A DNA stretch of 9,410 bases from a bacterium (GTDB lineage: Bacteria > CAIWAD01). Shown here in pieces: positions 1 to 5,528 of this stretch; position 1 is the first letter of the stretch, and every line of letters begins with the position of its first letter. The DNA is taken from positions 1 through 9,410 of the forward strand of contig JAUXWS010000017.1 in NCBI GenBank assembly GCA_030685015.1, in the 5' to 3' direction. A program made the translations under genes and the position numbers. The notes under the pieces are model-generated. The model saw nothing but the letters and a program-made list of their open reading frames with translations, did not search any database and was not told the origin of the DNA.

Positions 1-1
1 G

Positions 2-142
2 GCCGTGCTGGTGGAAGGCACCCTGCCGGCGGGCACGCACCACCTGCCCTTCCAGGCCGGCCGCCTGGCCAGCGGCGTCTACCTGGTCACGCTGGAGGCG
101 GCGGGGCGGGCGCAGACGAGGACGGTGACGCTGCTGAGGTAG
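2..142 (+). CDS. 3' end of a secreted protein with C-terminal sorting domain (partial)
   Basis: The window opens inside a gene read in frame 2; 46 codons remain before a TAG stop at 140-142. The residual protein contains PFQAGRLASGVYLVTLEAAG followed by a basic, threonine-rich end (RTVTLLR). The pattern P/F-x(n)-L-A-S-G-V-Y-L-V-x-L-x-A and a short basic tail is the last beta-hairpin of the FlgD-like / type IX secretion C-terminal sorting domain. The same kind of ending closes the 1082-residue protein encoded leftward from 8777 (SGLYVLRAE, then LLFIK). From family knowledge such tails direct export through the outer membrane and are then removed or anchored. Nothing can be said about the function of the missing upstream part. 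The next gene is convergent. Confidence 0.72.
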   Translation, partial: AVLVEGTLPAGTHHLPFQAGRLASGVYLVTLEAAGRAQTRTVTLLR

Positions 143-146
143 GGCA

Positions 147-170
147 GTGGTCGGTGGTCAGTGGTCAGAT
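147..170. repeat. Short GGTC heptamer run
   Basis: Three GGTC cores at 149, 156 and 163 are spaced exactly 7 bp apart (GTGGTCG, GTGGTCA, GTGGTCA). A fourth GGTC follows at 175. It begins 5 bp after the stop codon of the preceding gene and runs directly into the 44-bp repeat array, whose units start with the same core. Heptameric tandem repeats of this kind occur in intergenic DNA of several bacterial groups. The function is unknown. Confidence 0.6.
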
Positions 171-344
171 GATGGGTCAGACCACAATGCTGCTACGCCA
201 ACCACAGGTCAACAGGTCAGACGGTTGGTCAGACCGCAGAGCTGCCGCGCCATCATCAGGTCAGATGAGTGGTCTGACCGCTGTGTCGTCGCGCCAAGCT
301 CAGGTCAGACGGTTGGTCTGACCGCAGGGCCTCGGGCCAGCTGA
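161..344. repeat. Array of four 44-bp dyad units (GGTCAGAC family)
   Basis: Four related units begin at 161, 213, 257 and 301. The last three starts are exactly 44 bp apart. The first unit is 44 bp plus an extra 8-bp CAGGTCAA. Each unit starts with a roughly 23-bp core made of two GGTCAGA(C) half-sites, then about 21 bp of looser sequence that often contains CGCCA. In unit 4 the half-sites are a perfect inverted repeat: GGTCAGAC at 303-310 and GTCTGACC at 316-323, with a 5-bp loop. Unit 3 is inverted over 7 bp (259-265 and 273-279). In unit 2 the half-sites are direct repeats (215-222 and 227-234). The array fills the gap between two convergent genes. It could be a minisatellite, a protein-binding array or a folded terminator-like region; the sequence does not decide. 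Confidence 0.75.
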
Positions 345-382
345 TTGTGTGCGGGGCAGACCCTCTTCAGGAAGGTGGTGGA

Positions 383-1294
383 TCACATGGGCTGAGCCGT
401 CTCCACCGTGGCGGTCGGGCACATCCGCGTGCGCCACAGGCTTTCCGCCGCGAAGAGGAGGAGAGCGGCCCAGACCAGGGAGAAGCCCGCCAGCTGGCGC
501 CCGCTGAAGGGCTCGTGGTAGATGAAGACGCCGATGAGGAACTGGATGGTGGGTGCCAGATACTGCAGCAGCCCGACAAGTGAGAGGGAGATGCGCCGCG
601 CCCCGGCGGCGAAGAGCAGCAGGGGCAGCGCGGTGACGGGGCCGGTGGCCAGGACCAGCATCAGGGAGGCGGAATCCAGCCGCCCCAACACGCCGCTGCC
701 GGCCACCTCCAGATGGATCAGCCAGATCAGCGCGAGGGGCGCCAGCAGGGCGGTCTCCAGCGCCATGCCCTGCACGGAGCCCAGGGGCGAGGTTTTCTTC
801 ACCAGGCTGTAGAGGCCAAAAGAGAAAGCGAGGACGAGGGCGATCCAGGGCGGCGACCCATGGCTGACGGTGAGCCAGGCCACTCCGACGGCGGCGAGAC
901 CCATGGGCCACCATTGGGCCGCGCGCAGCCGTTCCTTGAGAACGAGGACGCCCAACACGACGTTGAGCAGGGGATTGATGAAGTAGCCCAGGCTGGTGTC
1001 CACGATATGCCCGGCATTGACGGCCCAGACGTAGGTCAGCCAGTTGACGCTGATCAGTCCGGCGGCCAAGCTGAAGCTGCGCAGGACGCCCGGCCGGCGG
1101 GCGGCGGCCAACAGGGTGCCGGCCTGGTGGCGCAGCGCAAGCAGGATGGCCAGGAAGACGCAGGACCAGACGATGCGGTGGGCCAGCAGTTGAGGGGCGG
1201 GCACGGCATGGAGGGTCTTCCAGAAGAGGGGCATCAGGCCCCACGAGAGATAGGCGCCCACGGCGCAGAGGACGCCACGCTGATGTTCGCTCAT
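383..1294 (-). CDS. rarD: RarD-type EamA family permease
   Basis: A 303-residue integral membrane protein, about the usual length for RarD (roughly 300 residues) and rich in hydrophobic segments throughout, consistent with the ten-helix EamA/DMT fold. Family-typical blocks are MPLFWKTL near residue 21, LLAHRIVWS at 36-44, NWLTYVWAVNAGH at 84-96, SLGYFINPLLNVVLGVLVL at 101-119 with KERL following, and GPVTALPLLLFAAGARR at 218-234 with LLQYLAPTIQFLIGVF at 242-257. RarD was named for a chloramphenicol-sensitivity locus; its physiological substrate is not firmly established, so transport specificity is left open. The ATG at 1294 is chosen because AAAGGAGG precedes it by 3 nt and because homology starts there. 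An upstream in-frame extension is proline-rich, lacks family similarity and is rejected. It diverges from the coiled-coil/recQ pair and converges on the gene at the left edge. Confidence 0.93.
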   Translation of the reverse strand: MSEHQRGVLCAVGAYLSWGLMPLFWKTLHAVPAPQLLAHRIVWSCVFLAILLALRHQAGTLLAAARRPGVLRSFSLAAGLISVNWLTYVWAVNAGHIVDTSLGYFINPLLNVVLGVLVLKERLRAAQWWPMGLAAVGVAWLTVSHGSPPWIALVLAFSFGLYSLVKKTSPLGSVQGMALETALLAPLALIWLIHLEVAGSGVLGRLDSASLMLVLATGPVTALPLLLFAAGARRISLSLVGLLQYLAPTIQFLIGVFIYHEPFSGRQLAGFSLVWAALLLFAAESLWRTRMCPTATVETAQPM

Positions 1295-1297
1295 GAG

Positions 1298-1305
1298 CCT
1301 CCTTT
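1298..1305 (-). promoter_or_regulatory. Ribosome binding site fixing the rarD start
   Basis: On the minus strand AAAGGAGG is followed by CTC and then the ATG at 1294. It is a near-complete anti-16S match with a short spacer, and it supports this ATG over an in-frame start 54 codons upstream. Confidence 0.75.
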
Positions 1306-1363
1306 CACGCTGGTGGAAGATAGGGGGCGGCGCGGGATCTGGCGCGGAGGGATGGGGGCGATG

Positions 1364-1381
1364 TGTTCTCTTTTGTGAACA
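1364..1381. promoter_or_regulatory. Operator-like dyad TGTTC-N8-GAACA
   Basis: TGTTC at 1364-1368 and GAACA at 1377-1381 form a perfect 5-bp inverted repeat with an 8-bp centre. It lies between the divergent rarD and coiled-coil/recQ genes, 70 bp upstream of the rarD start and about 100 bp upstream of the rightward start. A further GAACA half-site occurs at 1436-1440. Position and symmetry suit a dimeric repressor. A LexA site is tempting because recQ is a repair gene and TGTTC-N4-GAACA is, as I recall, a LexA motif in Verrucomicrobia, but the spacing here is 8 rather than 4. No convincing -35/-10 pair was found beside it. Confidence 0.3.
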
Positions 1382-1470
1382 GACGCGCCCACCCACCTCC
1401 CCCCACCCGCCCTGGCGTTTTGGGGAGCGCCATCCGAACAGAAAAATCCGGTTCAAGTTCCGCGGAAATC

Positions 1471-1477
1471 GGAGGAG
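1471..1477 (+). promoter_or_regulatory. Ribosome binding site for the coiled-coil ORF
   Basis: GGAGGAG sits 6 nt upstream of the ATG at 1484. It is the reason for preferring this start over the in-frame ATG at 1586, which has only a weak GGA upstream. Confidence 0.65.
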
Positions 1478-1483
1478 AATCCC

Positions 1484-1744
1484 ATGCAGAACAAAATTCT
1501 GTCCAAAGGGGATGACAGGACCCGATCCGGGACCGCTGGACGGGAAGAGCTGTCAGGGCAATCCAGCCTGGGCGCGGAACTCCCCATGAGCGAGATCGAG
1601 GCACGCCTCCGCCGCCTGGAAGAGCGCCTCGCCCGCCAGGAGCGCCTTCTGCAGCAACTGGACGAGGCGGTGCGCAGCCAGGAGTTCCGCCTCCTGCGGG
1701 CCCTGGCCATTGATGCGCCACCCGACGGGGGCGCCGTCGCATGA
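1484..1744 (+). CDS. Small coiled-coil protein, SlyX-like, coupled to recQ
   Basis: An 86-residue protein. Residues 1-34 are polar and look disordered. Residues 36-74 form one charged amphipathic helix with the heptad-like pattern LRRLEERLARQERLLQQLDE and then V-x-x-QE-x-x-LL. The spacing resembles the SlyX family (short coiled-coil proteins of about 70 residues and no settled function), including a proline-containing end (APPDGG), but the match is from memory and could be generic coiled coil. The start at 1484 has a strong GGAGGAG site. An internal ATG at 1586 would give a 52-residue form that begins where the SlyX-like similarity begins. Its TGA stop overlaps the recQ ATG (ATGA at 1741-1744), so the two are probably translationally coupled. 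A partner or accessory role for RecQ is only inferred from that. Confidence 0.6.
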   Translation: MQNKILSKGDDRTRSGTAGREELSGQSSLGAELPMSEIEARLRRLEERLARQERLLQQLDEAVRSQEFRLLRALAIDAPPDGGAVA

Positions 1745-3195
1745 GTCAGGCTGCCCGCGACCTGCTGCACCGCCACTTCGGCTTCAATGCTTTCCGCGGC
1801 AGCCAGGAGGCGGTGATCGACCACCTGCTGGCAGGCGGGCACGCCCTGGTTGTAATGCCCACCGGCCAGGGCAAGAGCCTGTGTTACCAGGCGCCGGCCC
1901 TGGCGCTGCCCGGCCTGACTCTGGTGGTCTCTCCGCTCATCGCGCTGATGAAGGACCAGACCGACGCCCTGCGTTCGCGCGGCATCGACGCCGTCACGAT
2001 CAATTCCAGCCTGGGCGCCGATCAGCGTCGGGAGCGCCTCCAGGCGCTGCGGGAGGGGCGGCACCGTTTGCTCTACGTGTCCCCGGAGCGTTTCCGCAAA
2101 GCTGAATTCGCGGCGGTTTTGGCCCGGCGCTCCGTCTCGCTCCTGGCGGTGGACGAGGCCCATTGCATCAGCGAGTGGGGACACGACTTCCGCCCCGATT
2201 ACTCGCGGCTGGGGGAGTTCAGCCGGCAGGTGGGCGGGCCGCTCACCGTCGCCCTCACCGCCACCGCCACGCCCCGCGTGCAGGAGGACATCGTGGCGCA
2301 GTTGGAACTGCCGCCCGCGTCCGTCCGCCTCTTCCACGATGGAGTGGAGCGTCCCAACCTGCGCCTGGCGGTGGAAGCGGTCCACGGCACGCAGGAGAAG
2401 GCGGAGCGCCTGGCCGCCCTGCTGCGTGGCGCACGCGGTTCGGCCATCGTCTACTTCGCGCTCATCCGTAGCCTGGAGGAGATGTCCCTGCTGCTGGAGC
2501 GGTCCGGGCTGCCGCACCTGGTCTACCATGGCCGGCTGCCCCGGGACCAGCGCCAGCGCGTGCAAGAGGCCTTCATGGCCGATCCCGCCGCCCGCGTCCT
2601 GGCCACCAACGCCTTCGGACTGGGCGTGGACAAGGCTGCCATCGGCCTCATCGCCCACGCCGAGGCGCCCGGATCGCTGGAGGCCTATGTCCAGGAGATC
2701 GGCCGGGCCGGGCGCGATGGCCTGCCCGCCCACTGCGTGCTGCTCTACGACCAGCAGGATCTGCTCATCCAGATGGAGTTCGTGGAGTGGGCCAATCCGG
2801 CCCCCGGTTTCCTGGAGCGCCTGCTTGCCCACCTGCGCGACCGTGCCGCCGAGGTGCGCGCCGGCGGGCTCGATTTCCTGCGCGCCGAACTGGTCTTCCA
2901 CGGACGCTTCGATTTCCGCCTCGAGACGGCCCTCAACCTGCTGGAGCGGCACGGCCTCATCACCGGGGACCTGGAGCGCGGACGGCTGGATCTGCTGGCC
3001 GAGCGCCTGCCGCCCCAGCTGGAGGACGAGGAGCGGGCGGCGGAGAAGAAGCGGCGGGATCTCAGCCGCCTGCACGACCTGGTCCGCTATATCAACACGC
3101 CGGAGTGCCGGCACGGCTTCCTGCACGAGTTCTTCGGCGCCACGGCGGGACCGCCCTGCGCCGTCTGCGACCGCTGCCGGGAGTCCTCCCCGTAG
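1741..3195 (+). CDS. recQ: ATP-dependent DNA helicase RecQ, compact form
   Basis: A 484-residue superfamily 2 helicase that unwinds DNA 3'-5' in recombination and replication-fork repair. Visible motifs in order are: motif 0 FGFNAFRGSQ (13-22); Walker A MPTGQGKS (39-46); SPLIALMKDQ (64-73); DEAH box plus RecQ aromatic-rich loop, DEAHCISEWGHDFRPDYSRL (138-157); TATAT (173-177); YHGRL (262-266); ATNAFGLGVDK (288-298); and motif VI QEIGRAGRDG (318-327). A C-terminal four-cysteine cluster (C456, C473, C476, C479) fits the RecQ zinc module. The protein is shorter than E. coli RecQ (about 610 residues): there is no HRDC domain and nothing follows the cysteines. Instead about 110 helical, charged residues (345-450) lie between motif VI and the cysteines. 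Walker A has Gln where many RecQs have Gly. It is translated from the ATGA overlap with the upstream coiled-coil gene. Helicase identity is certain; orthology to E. coli RecQ rather than to a RecQ-like subfamily is less so. Confidence 0.93.
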   Translation: MSQAARDLLHRHFGFNAFRGSQEAVIDHLLAGGHALVVMPTGQGKSLCYQAPALALPGLTLVVSPLIALMKDQTDALRSRGIDAVTINSSLGADQRRERLQALREGRHRLLYVSPERFRKAEFAAVLARRSVSLLAVDEAHCISEWGHDFRPDYSRLGEFSRQVGGPLTVALTATATPRVQEDIVAQLELPPASVRLFHDGVERPNLRLAVEAVHGTQEKAERLAALLRGARGSAIVYFALIRSLEEMSLLLERSGLPHLVYHGRLPRDQRQRVQEAFMADPAARVLATNAFGLGVDKAAIGLIAHAEAPGSLEAYVQEIGRAGRDGLPAHCVLLYDQQDLLIQMEFVEWANPAPGFLERLLAHLRDRAAEVRAGGLDFLRAELVFHGRFDFRLETALNLLERHGLITGDLERGRLDLLAERLPPQLEDEERAAEKKRRDLSRLHDLVRYINTPECRHGFLHEFFGATAGPPCAVCDRCRESSP

Positions 3196-3290
3196 CGGGG
3201 GGAAGGCGGCCGGCGGTGGATCCTGCGGATTTCGCTTGGCCCGTCGCCGATAATTCAGGATGATAGGCCCGGCAACGGAAGGAGGGAACG

Positions 3291-4001
3291 ATGACGGACA
3301 AGGCCCTTTCCATCGACCGGCTTGTGCAGCGGCAGGCCCATCTCTTCGAGCTGCGCCGCAAGCTGCAAATGCCCCAACCGGACGAGCGCGTCCAGCCTTT
3401 CATCACCATCTCGCGGGAGTTCGGCTGCACGGGGTTCCGCCTGGGGCTTGCCCTCCTCGCCGCCCTCAACCCGGGCAAGATGGAGGAGGAGCAGTGGGCC
3501 ATCTACGACCGGCGCGTCTTCGAATTCATTGACGGCGATGCAGAGCTGAACCGCCGCTTCTTCGAGGAGCACGTCCAGCGCCGCAACCTGGAGTTCGAGG
3601 AGTATCTCAACACCACCTTCGGCGCGGCGCCTTCCGATCTCTCCCTGTTCAACCGCTGGGCCAACGCCATGCGTAACCTGGCCCAGGCCGGCCGCGCCAT
3701 CTTCGTGGGCCGCGCCTCGCACCTGGTCACGCGCGATCTGCTGGGCGGCCTCCACGTGCGGGTGATGGCTCCCTTCGAGTGGCGGGTGGCGGAACATGCC
3801 CGCGCCAATGGTTTGACCGAGACGGAGTCACGCACCCTGACCCGCCTCAAGGACCGCGAGCGCCGGGAATTCCTCCAGCGCTACTTCGGCGCAGCGACGG
3901 AGGACGTGACCGGCTTCCATCTCGTCATCAACAACGCCCTGGTGGGCGAGGAAGAGATGGTGCGGCTGATCCTCAGCCTGCTGGGCTTGCGCAAGGGATG
4001 A
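3291..4001 (+). CDS. Cytidylate kinase-like family protein
   Basis: A 236-residue soluble protein resembling the cytidylate kinase-like (Cytidylate_kin2) family. Supporting blocks are ITISREFGCTGFRLG (39-52), where the family usually has SREFGSGGREI as its degenerate phosphate loop; IYDRRVFEFI (71-80), the YD-K/R-x-[IVL] block; GRAIFVGRASHLVTRDL (134-150); and a basic lid-like stretch RLKDRERREFLQRYFG (185-200). It ends with FHLVINNALVGEEEMVRLI (209-227). CMP phosphorylation is inferred from family similarity only; members of this family lack the normal P-loop lysine and may have other activities. The start is set by GGAAGGAGG at 3277-3285, 5 nt before the ATG. It lies 95 bp after recQ on the same strand, so it may be co-transcribed, and it converges on the lipoprotein gene across a hairpin at 4060-4085. 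Confidence 0.8.
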   Translation: MTDKALSIDRLVQRQAHLFELRRKLQMPQPDERVQPFITISREFGCTGFRLGLALLAALNPGKMEEEQWAIYDRRVFEFIDGDAELNRRFFEEHVQRRNLEFEEYLNTTFGAAPSDLSLFNRWANAMRNLAQAGRAIFVGRASHLVTRDLLGGLHVRVMAPFEWRVAEHARANGLTETESRTLTRLKDRERREFLQRYFGAATEDVTGFHLVINNALVGEEEMVRLILSLLGLRKG

Positions 4002-4059
4002 GTCCCCGCCCGGGCGGCGCAGCGCCAGGCGCGCGAGAGATGGGCAACGGACAAGATGA

Positions 4060-4085
4060 AAGGCCCCGGACGATGCCGGGGCCTT
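4060..4085 (-). terminator. Intrinsic terminator after the lipoprotein gene
   Basis: AAGGCCCCGG (4060-4069) and CCGGGGCCTT (4076-4085) form a perfect 10-bp stem around a 6-nt loop. On the minus strand it lies 24 bp past the TAA at 4110-4112 and is followed by TTTCATCTTGT, a T-rich tail. On the plus strand the tail is poorer (GCTCTATTCC), but since the kinase-like gene ends at 4001 it may also act for that gene. Confidence 0.8.
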
Positions 4086-4109
4086 GCTCTATTCCTGATG
4101 CCGGGCGCC

Positions 4110-5312
4110 TTACTTGATCGGCATGTCCTGGTGCCGCAGGACGGGCGCGTTCGCCGGCATGTTCGGCAGGAGCGTGTTGACGGGGGTGAAGACGCCGGTG
4201 GCGCCGTCCACCGTGCCCACCGTCCACCACCAATGATCGCCGTCCGCCGTCGTGGGTACGTCATAGCCGCCCACCCGCGTCCGGCCGTTGAAGACCTCGA
4301 CGTGGGCCTCCGACGTGGCGAGCGTGCCGCTGCCGCTGTACTCATAGACGGCGAAGGTGTAGGTGCCTGGATACAGCTGCTCGATGGTGGTCGCCTCGGG
4401 ACCCCAGGAGGACACGTCGTCCACGTCCAGCCAGGCGTAGGGCGGACCCTCGGCGCTGCCGCGATTGGCGTAGTAGACGTGATGCGTGCTGCCGCCGATC
4501 TCCGGCGTGAAGAGGTGCGAGTCGAGGTCGGAGGGATTGGCGCCCCAGGTCAGGATGAACTTGTAGTCGTAGTCCGAGGCCTGCTGGATGACGTTGCCGA
4601 TCTGCACATAGGGCAGATAATAGACCGTGCCCCCCACACTGATGGAGTAGAAGCAGAACTGGACGATGTCGCCGCTCATGATGCTGGCGGCGCTGAACAT
4701 CAGTTCCTGGAAGATGACCGAGTTGAGGCCATTGGCGAAGAGGCCCAGGTTGACCACGCCGCCGCCGCCCAGGGCCGCGGCCTGGCCGTAGATGCGGATG
4801 GCCCAGAAGTTGCCCAGGGTGGTCACGCCGGCGCCGAGCAGATCTTCCATCGTTCCCTGGAAGCAATGGGCGGTCACGGCGCCGTCACCGAAGAGGGCCG
4901 TGATGTTGGGCGGGTCGGAGTTGTAGACCTGGAAGTAGCCACCCGACTGGATCAGCGTGAGATTGAAAGTGTAGGTGCTTTGCGATCCCAGGTTGATCAC
5001 CTGGAAGATCGGGTAGTAGCCGGCCAGCTCGATCCAGACCAGCGCCACATCCTCGCCCTGGAAGACGTCCACGGCGGCGCCCTGCACCGGCTGGCTCTGC
5101 TCGTTCATGACGGTGATGTTTACCGTGTAGTTCTCCAGGGTCAGGGCCGCCGTGCCGTTGCCGCCCGTCGTCGTGTTGACATACTCGGGCACGAAACTGC
5201 CCGAATCGTCGTCGTCATCCTCTTCGGTGCAGGACTGCAGCCCCAGCGTGGAGAGGGCCAACAGCGACGCCAGCAGGCTCAGTTTGAGCCACTTCCATTC
5301 CAGCTTTCTCAT
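4110..5312 (-). CDS. Surface lipoprotein with YfaP/DUF2135-like C-terminal domain
   Basis: A 400-residue predicted lipoprotein. Residues 1-27 are a lipoprotein signal (MRKLEWKWLK, then a Leu/Ala core) ending in the lipobox LQSC with C28 as the lipidated cysteine. A strongly acidic tether, TEEDDDDDSGS, follows. Residues 55-125 look like a carboxypeptidase-regulatory-type beta domain (TVNITVMNEQSQPVQGAAVDV). Residues 250-385 carry the best recognised module: FILTWGANPSDLDSHL (252-267), HHVYYANRG (277-285), PYAWLDVDDVSSWGPE (291-306), LYPGTYTFAVYEYSG (313-327) and WWWTVGTVDGATGVFTPVNT (361-380). This is the pattern of YfaP-like (DUF2135) beta-sandwich proteins, whose biochemical role I do not know; some sit in operons with alpha-2-macroglobulin-like proteins. 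The start at 5312 has AGGAGG five bases upstream. Residues 130-245 are unrecognised. It lies downstream of the secreted PLD-like protein on the same strand but is separated from it by a hairpin. Confidence 0.82.
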   Translation of the reverse strand: MRKLEWKWLKLSLLASLLALSTLGLQSCTEEDDDDDSGSFVPEYVNTTTGGNGTAALTLENYTVNITVMNEQSQPVQGAAVDVFQGEDVALVWIELAGYYPIFQVINLGSQSTYTFNLTLIQSGGYFQVYNSDPPNITALFGDGAVTAHCFQGTMEDLLGAGVTTLGNFWAIRIYGQAAALGGGGVVNLGLFANGLNSVIFQELMFSAASIMSGDIVQFCFYSISVGGTVYYLPYVQIGNVIQQASDYDYKFILTWGANPSDLDSHLFTPEIGGSTHHVYYANRGSAEGPPYAWLDVDDVSSWGPEATTIEQLYPGTYTFAVYEYSGSGTLATSEAHVEVFNGRTRVGGYDVPTTADGDHWWWTVGTVDGATGVFTPVNTLLPNMPANAPVLRHQDMPIK

Positions 5313-5480
5313 ATCATCCTCCTGTGCATGGATCGTGCGTCGCCGCCGGGACCTGACCTGCGATCATGCCGGCGGCTTGATTGAGAACTCTATCGGCATT
5401 GTTCACGCGGAACTTGGCTCCCCGGATGGTTTTGATTCTGAACCGCTCCGCCCCGGCCGCCATGGCTCCGGGAGTGAAGC

Positions 5481-5504
5481 AGCCCCGGCCGGGGGGCCGG
5501 GGCT
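5481..5504 (-). terminator. Hairpin after the PLD-like protein gene
   Basis: AGCCCCGGCC (5481-5490) and GGCCGGGGCT (5495-5504) pair perfectly over 10 bp around a GGGG loop. It begins 24 bp past the stop at 5529-5531 on the minus strand, the same stem length and distance as the terminator of the next leftward gene. The following minus-strand bases (GCTTCACTCC) are not a real T-tract, so termination may be partial and read-through into the lipoprotein gene is possible. Confidence 0.6.
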
Positions 5505-5528
5505 TGTCGATGCAGGCACAAGAACCCC

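Noticed and set aside
161-344. CRISPR array (23-bp repeats with 21-bp spacers)
   Set aside because: The repeats are degenerate, partly direct and partly inverted inside, the would-be spacers resemble one another, there are only four units, and no cas gene is present.
147-344. Small rightward ORF of 65 codons
   Set aside because: It lies entirely inside the repeat array, has no ribosome binding site, and its translation only reflects the GGTCAGAC words.
1294-1456. Longer rarD starting at 1456
   Set aside because: The extra 54 residues are proline- and arginine-rich without family similarity, and the strong ribosome binding site is at the ATG of 1294.
1458-1467. Perfect palindrome TTCCGCGGAA before the coiled-coil gene
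   Set aside because: A single 10-bp palindrome is expected by chance in GC-rich DNA, and no second copy was seen.
1453-3126. Leftward ORF of 557 codons opposite recQ
   Set aside because: The plus strand carries every RecQ motif in one frame; the antisense frame is a by-product of GC-rich third positions and has no recognisable domain.
3186-3202. Terminator over the recQ stop codon
   Set aside because: CCCCG-TAG-CGGGG can pair, but the loop is 3 nt and is the stop codon itself, and no T-tract follows.
3249-3254. -10 box GATAAT before the kinase-like gene
   Set aside because: No acceptable -35 hexamer is found 16-18 bp upstream, so a promoter is not claimed.
4056-5384. Rightward ORF of 442 codons opposite the lipoprotein gene
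   Set aside because: The minus strand shows a signal peptide, lipobox and family motifs, while this frame shows none and begins inside the terminator.
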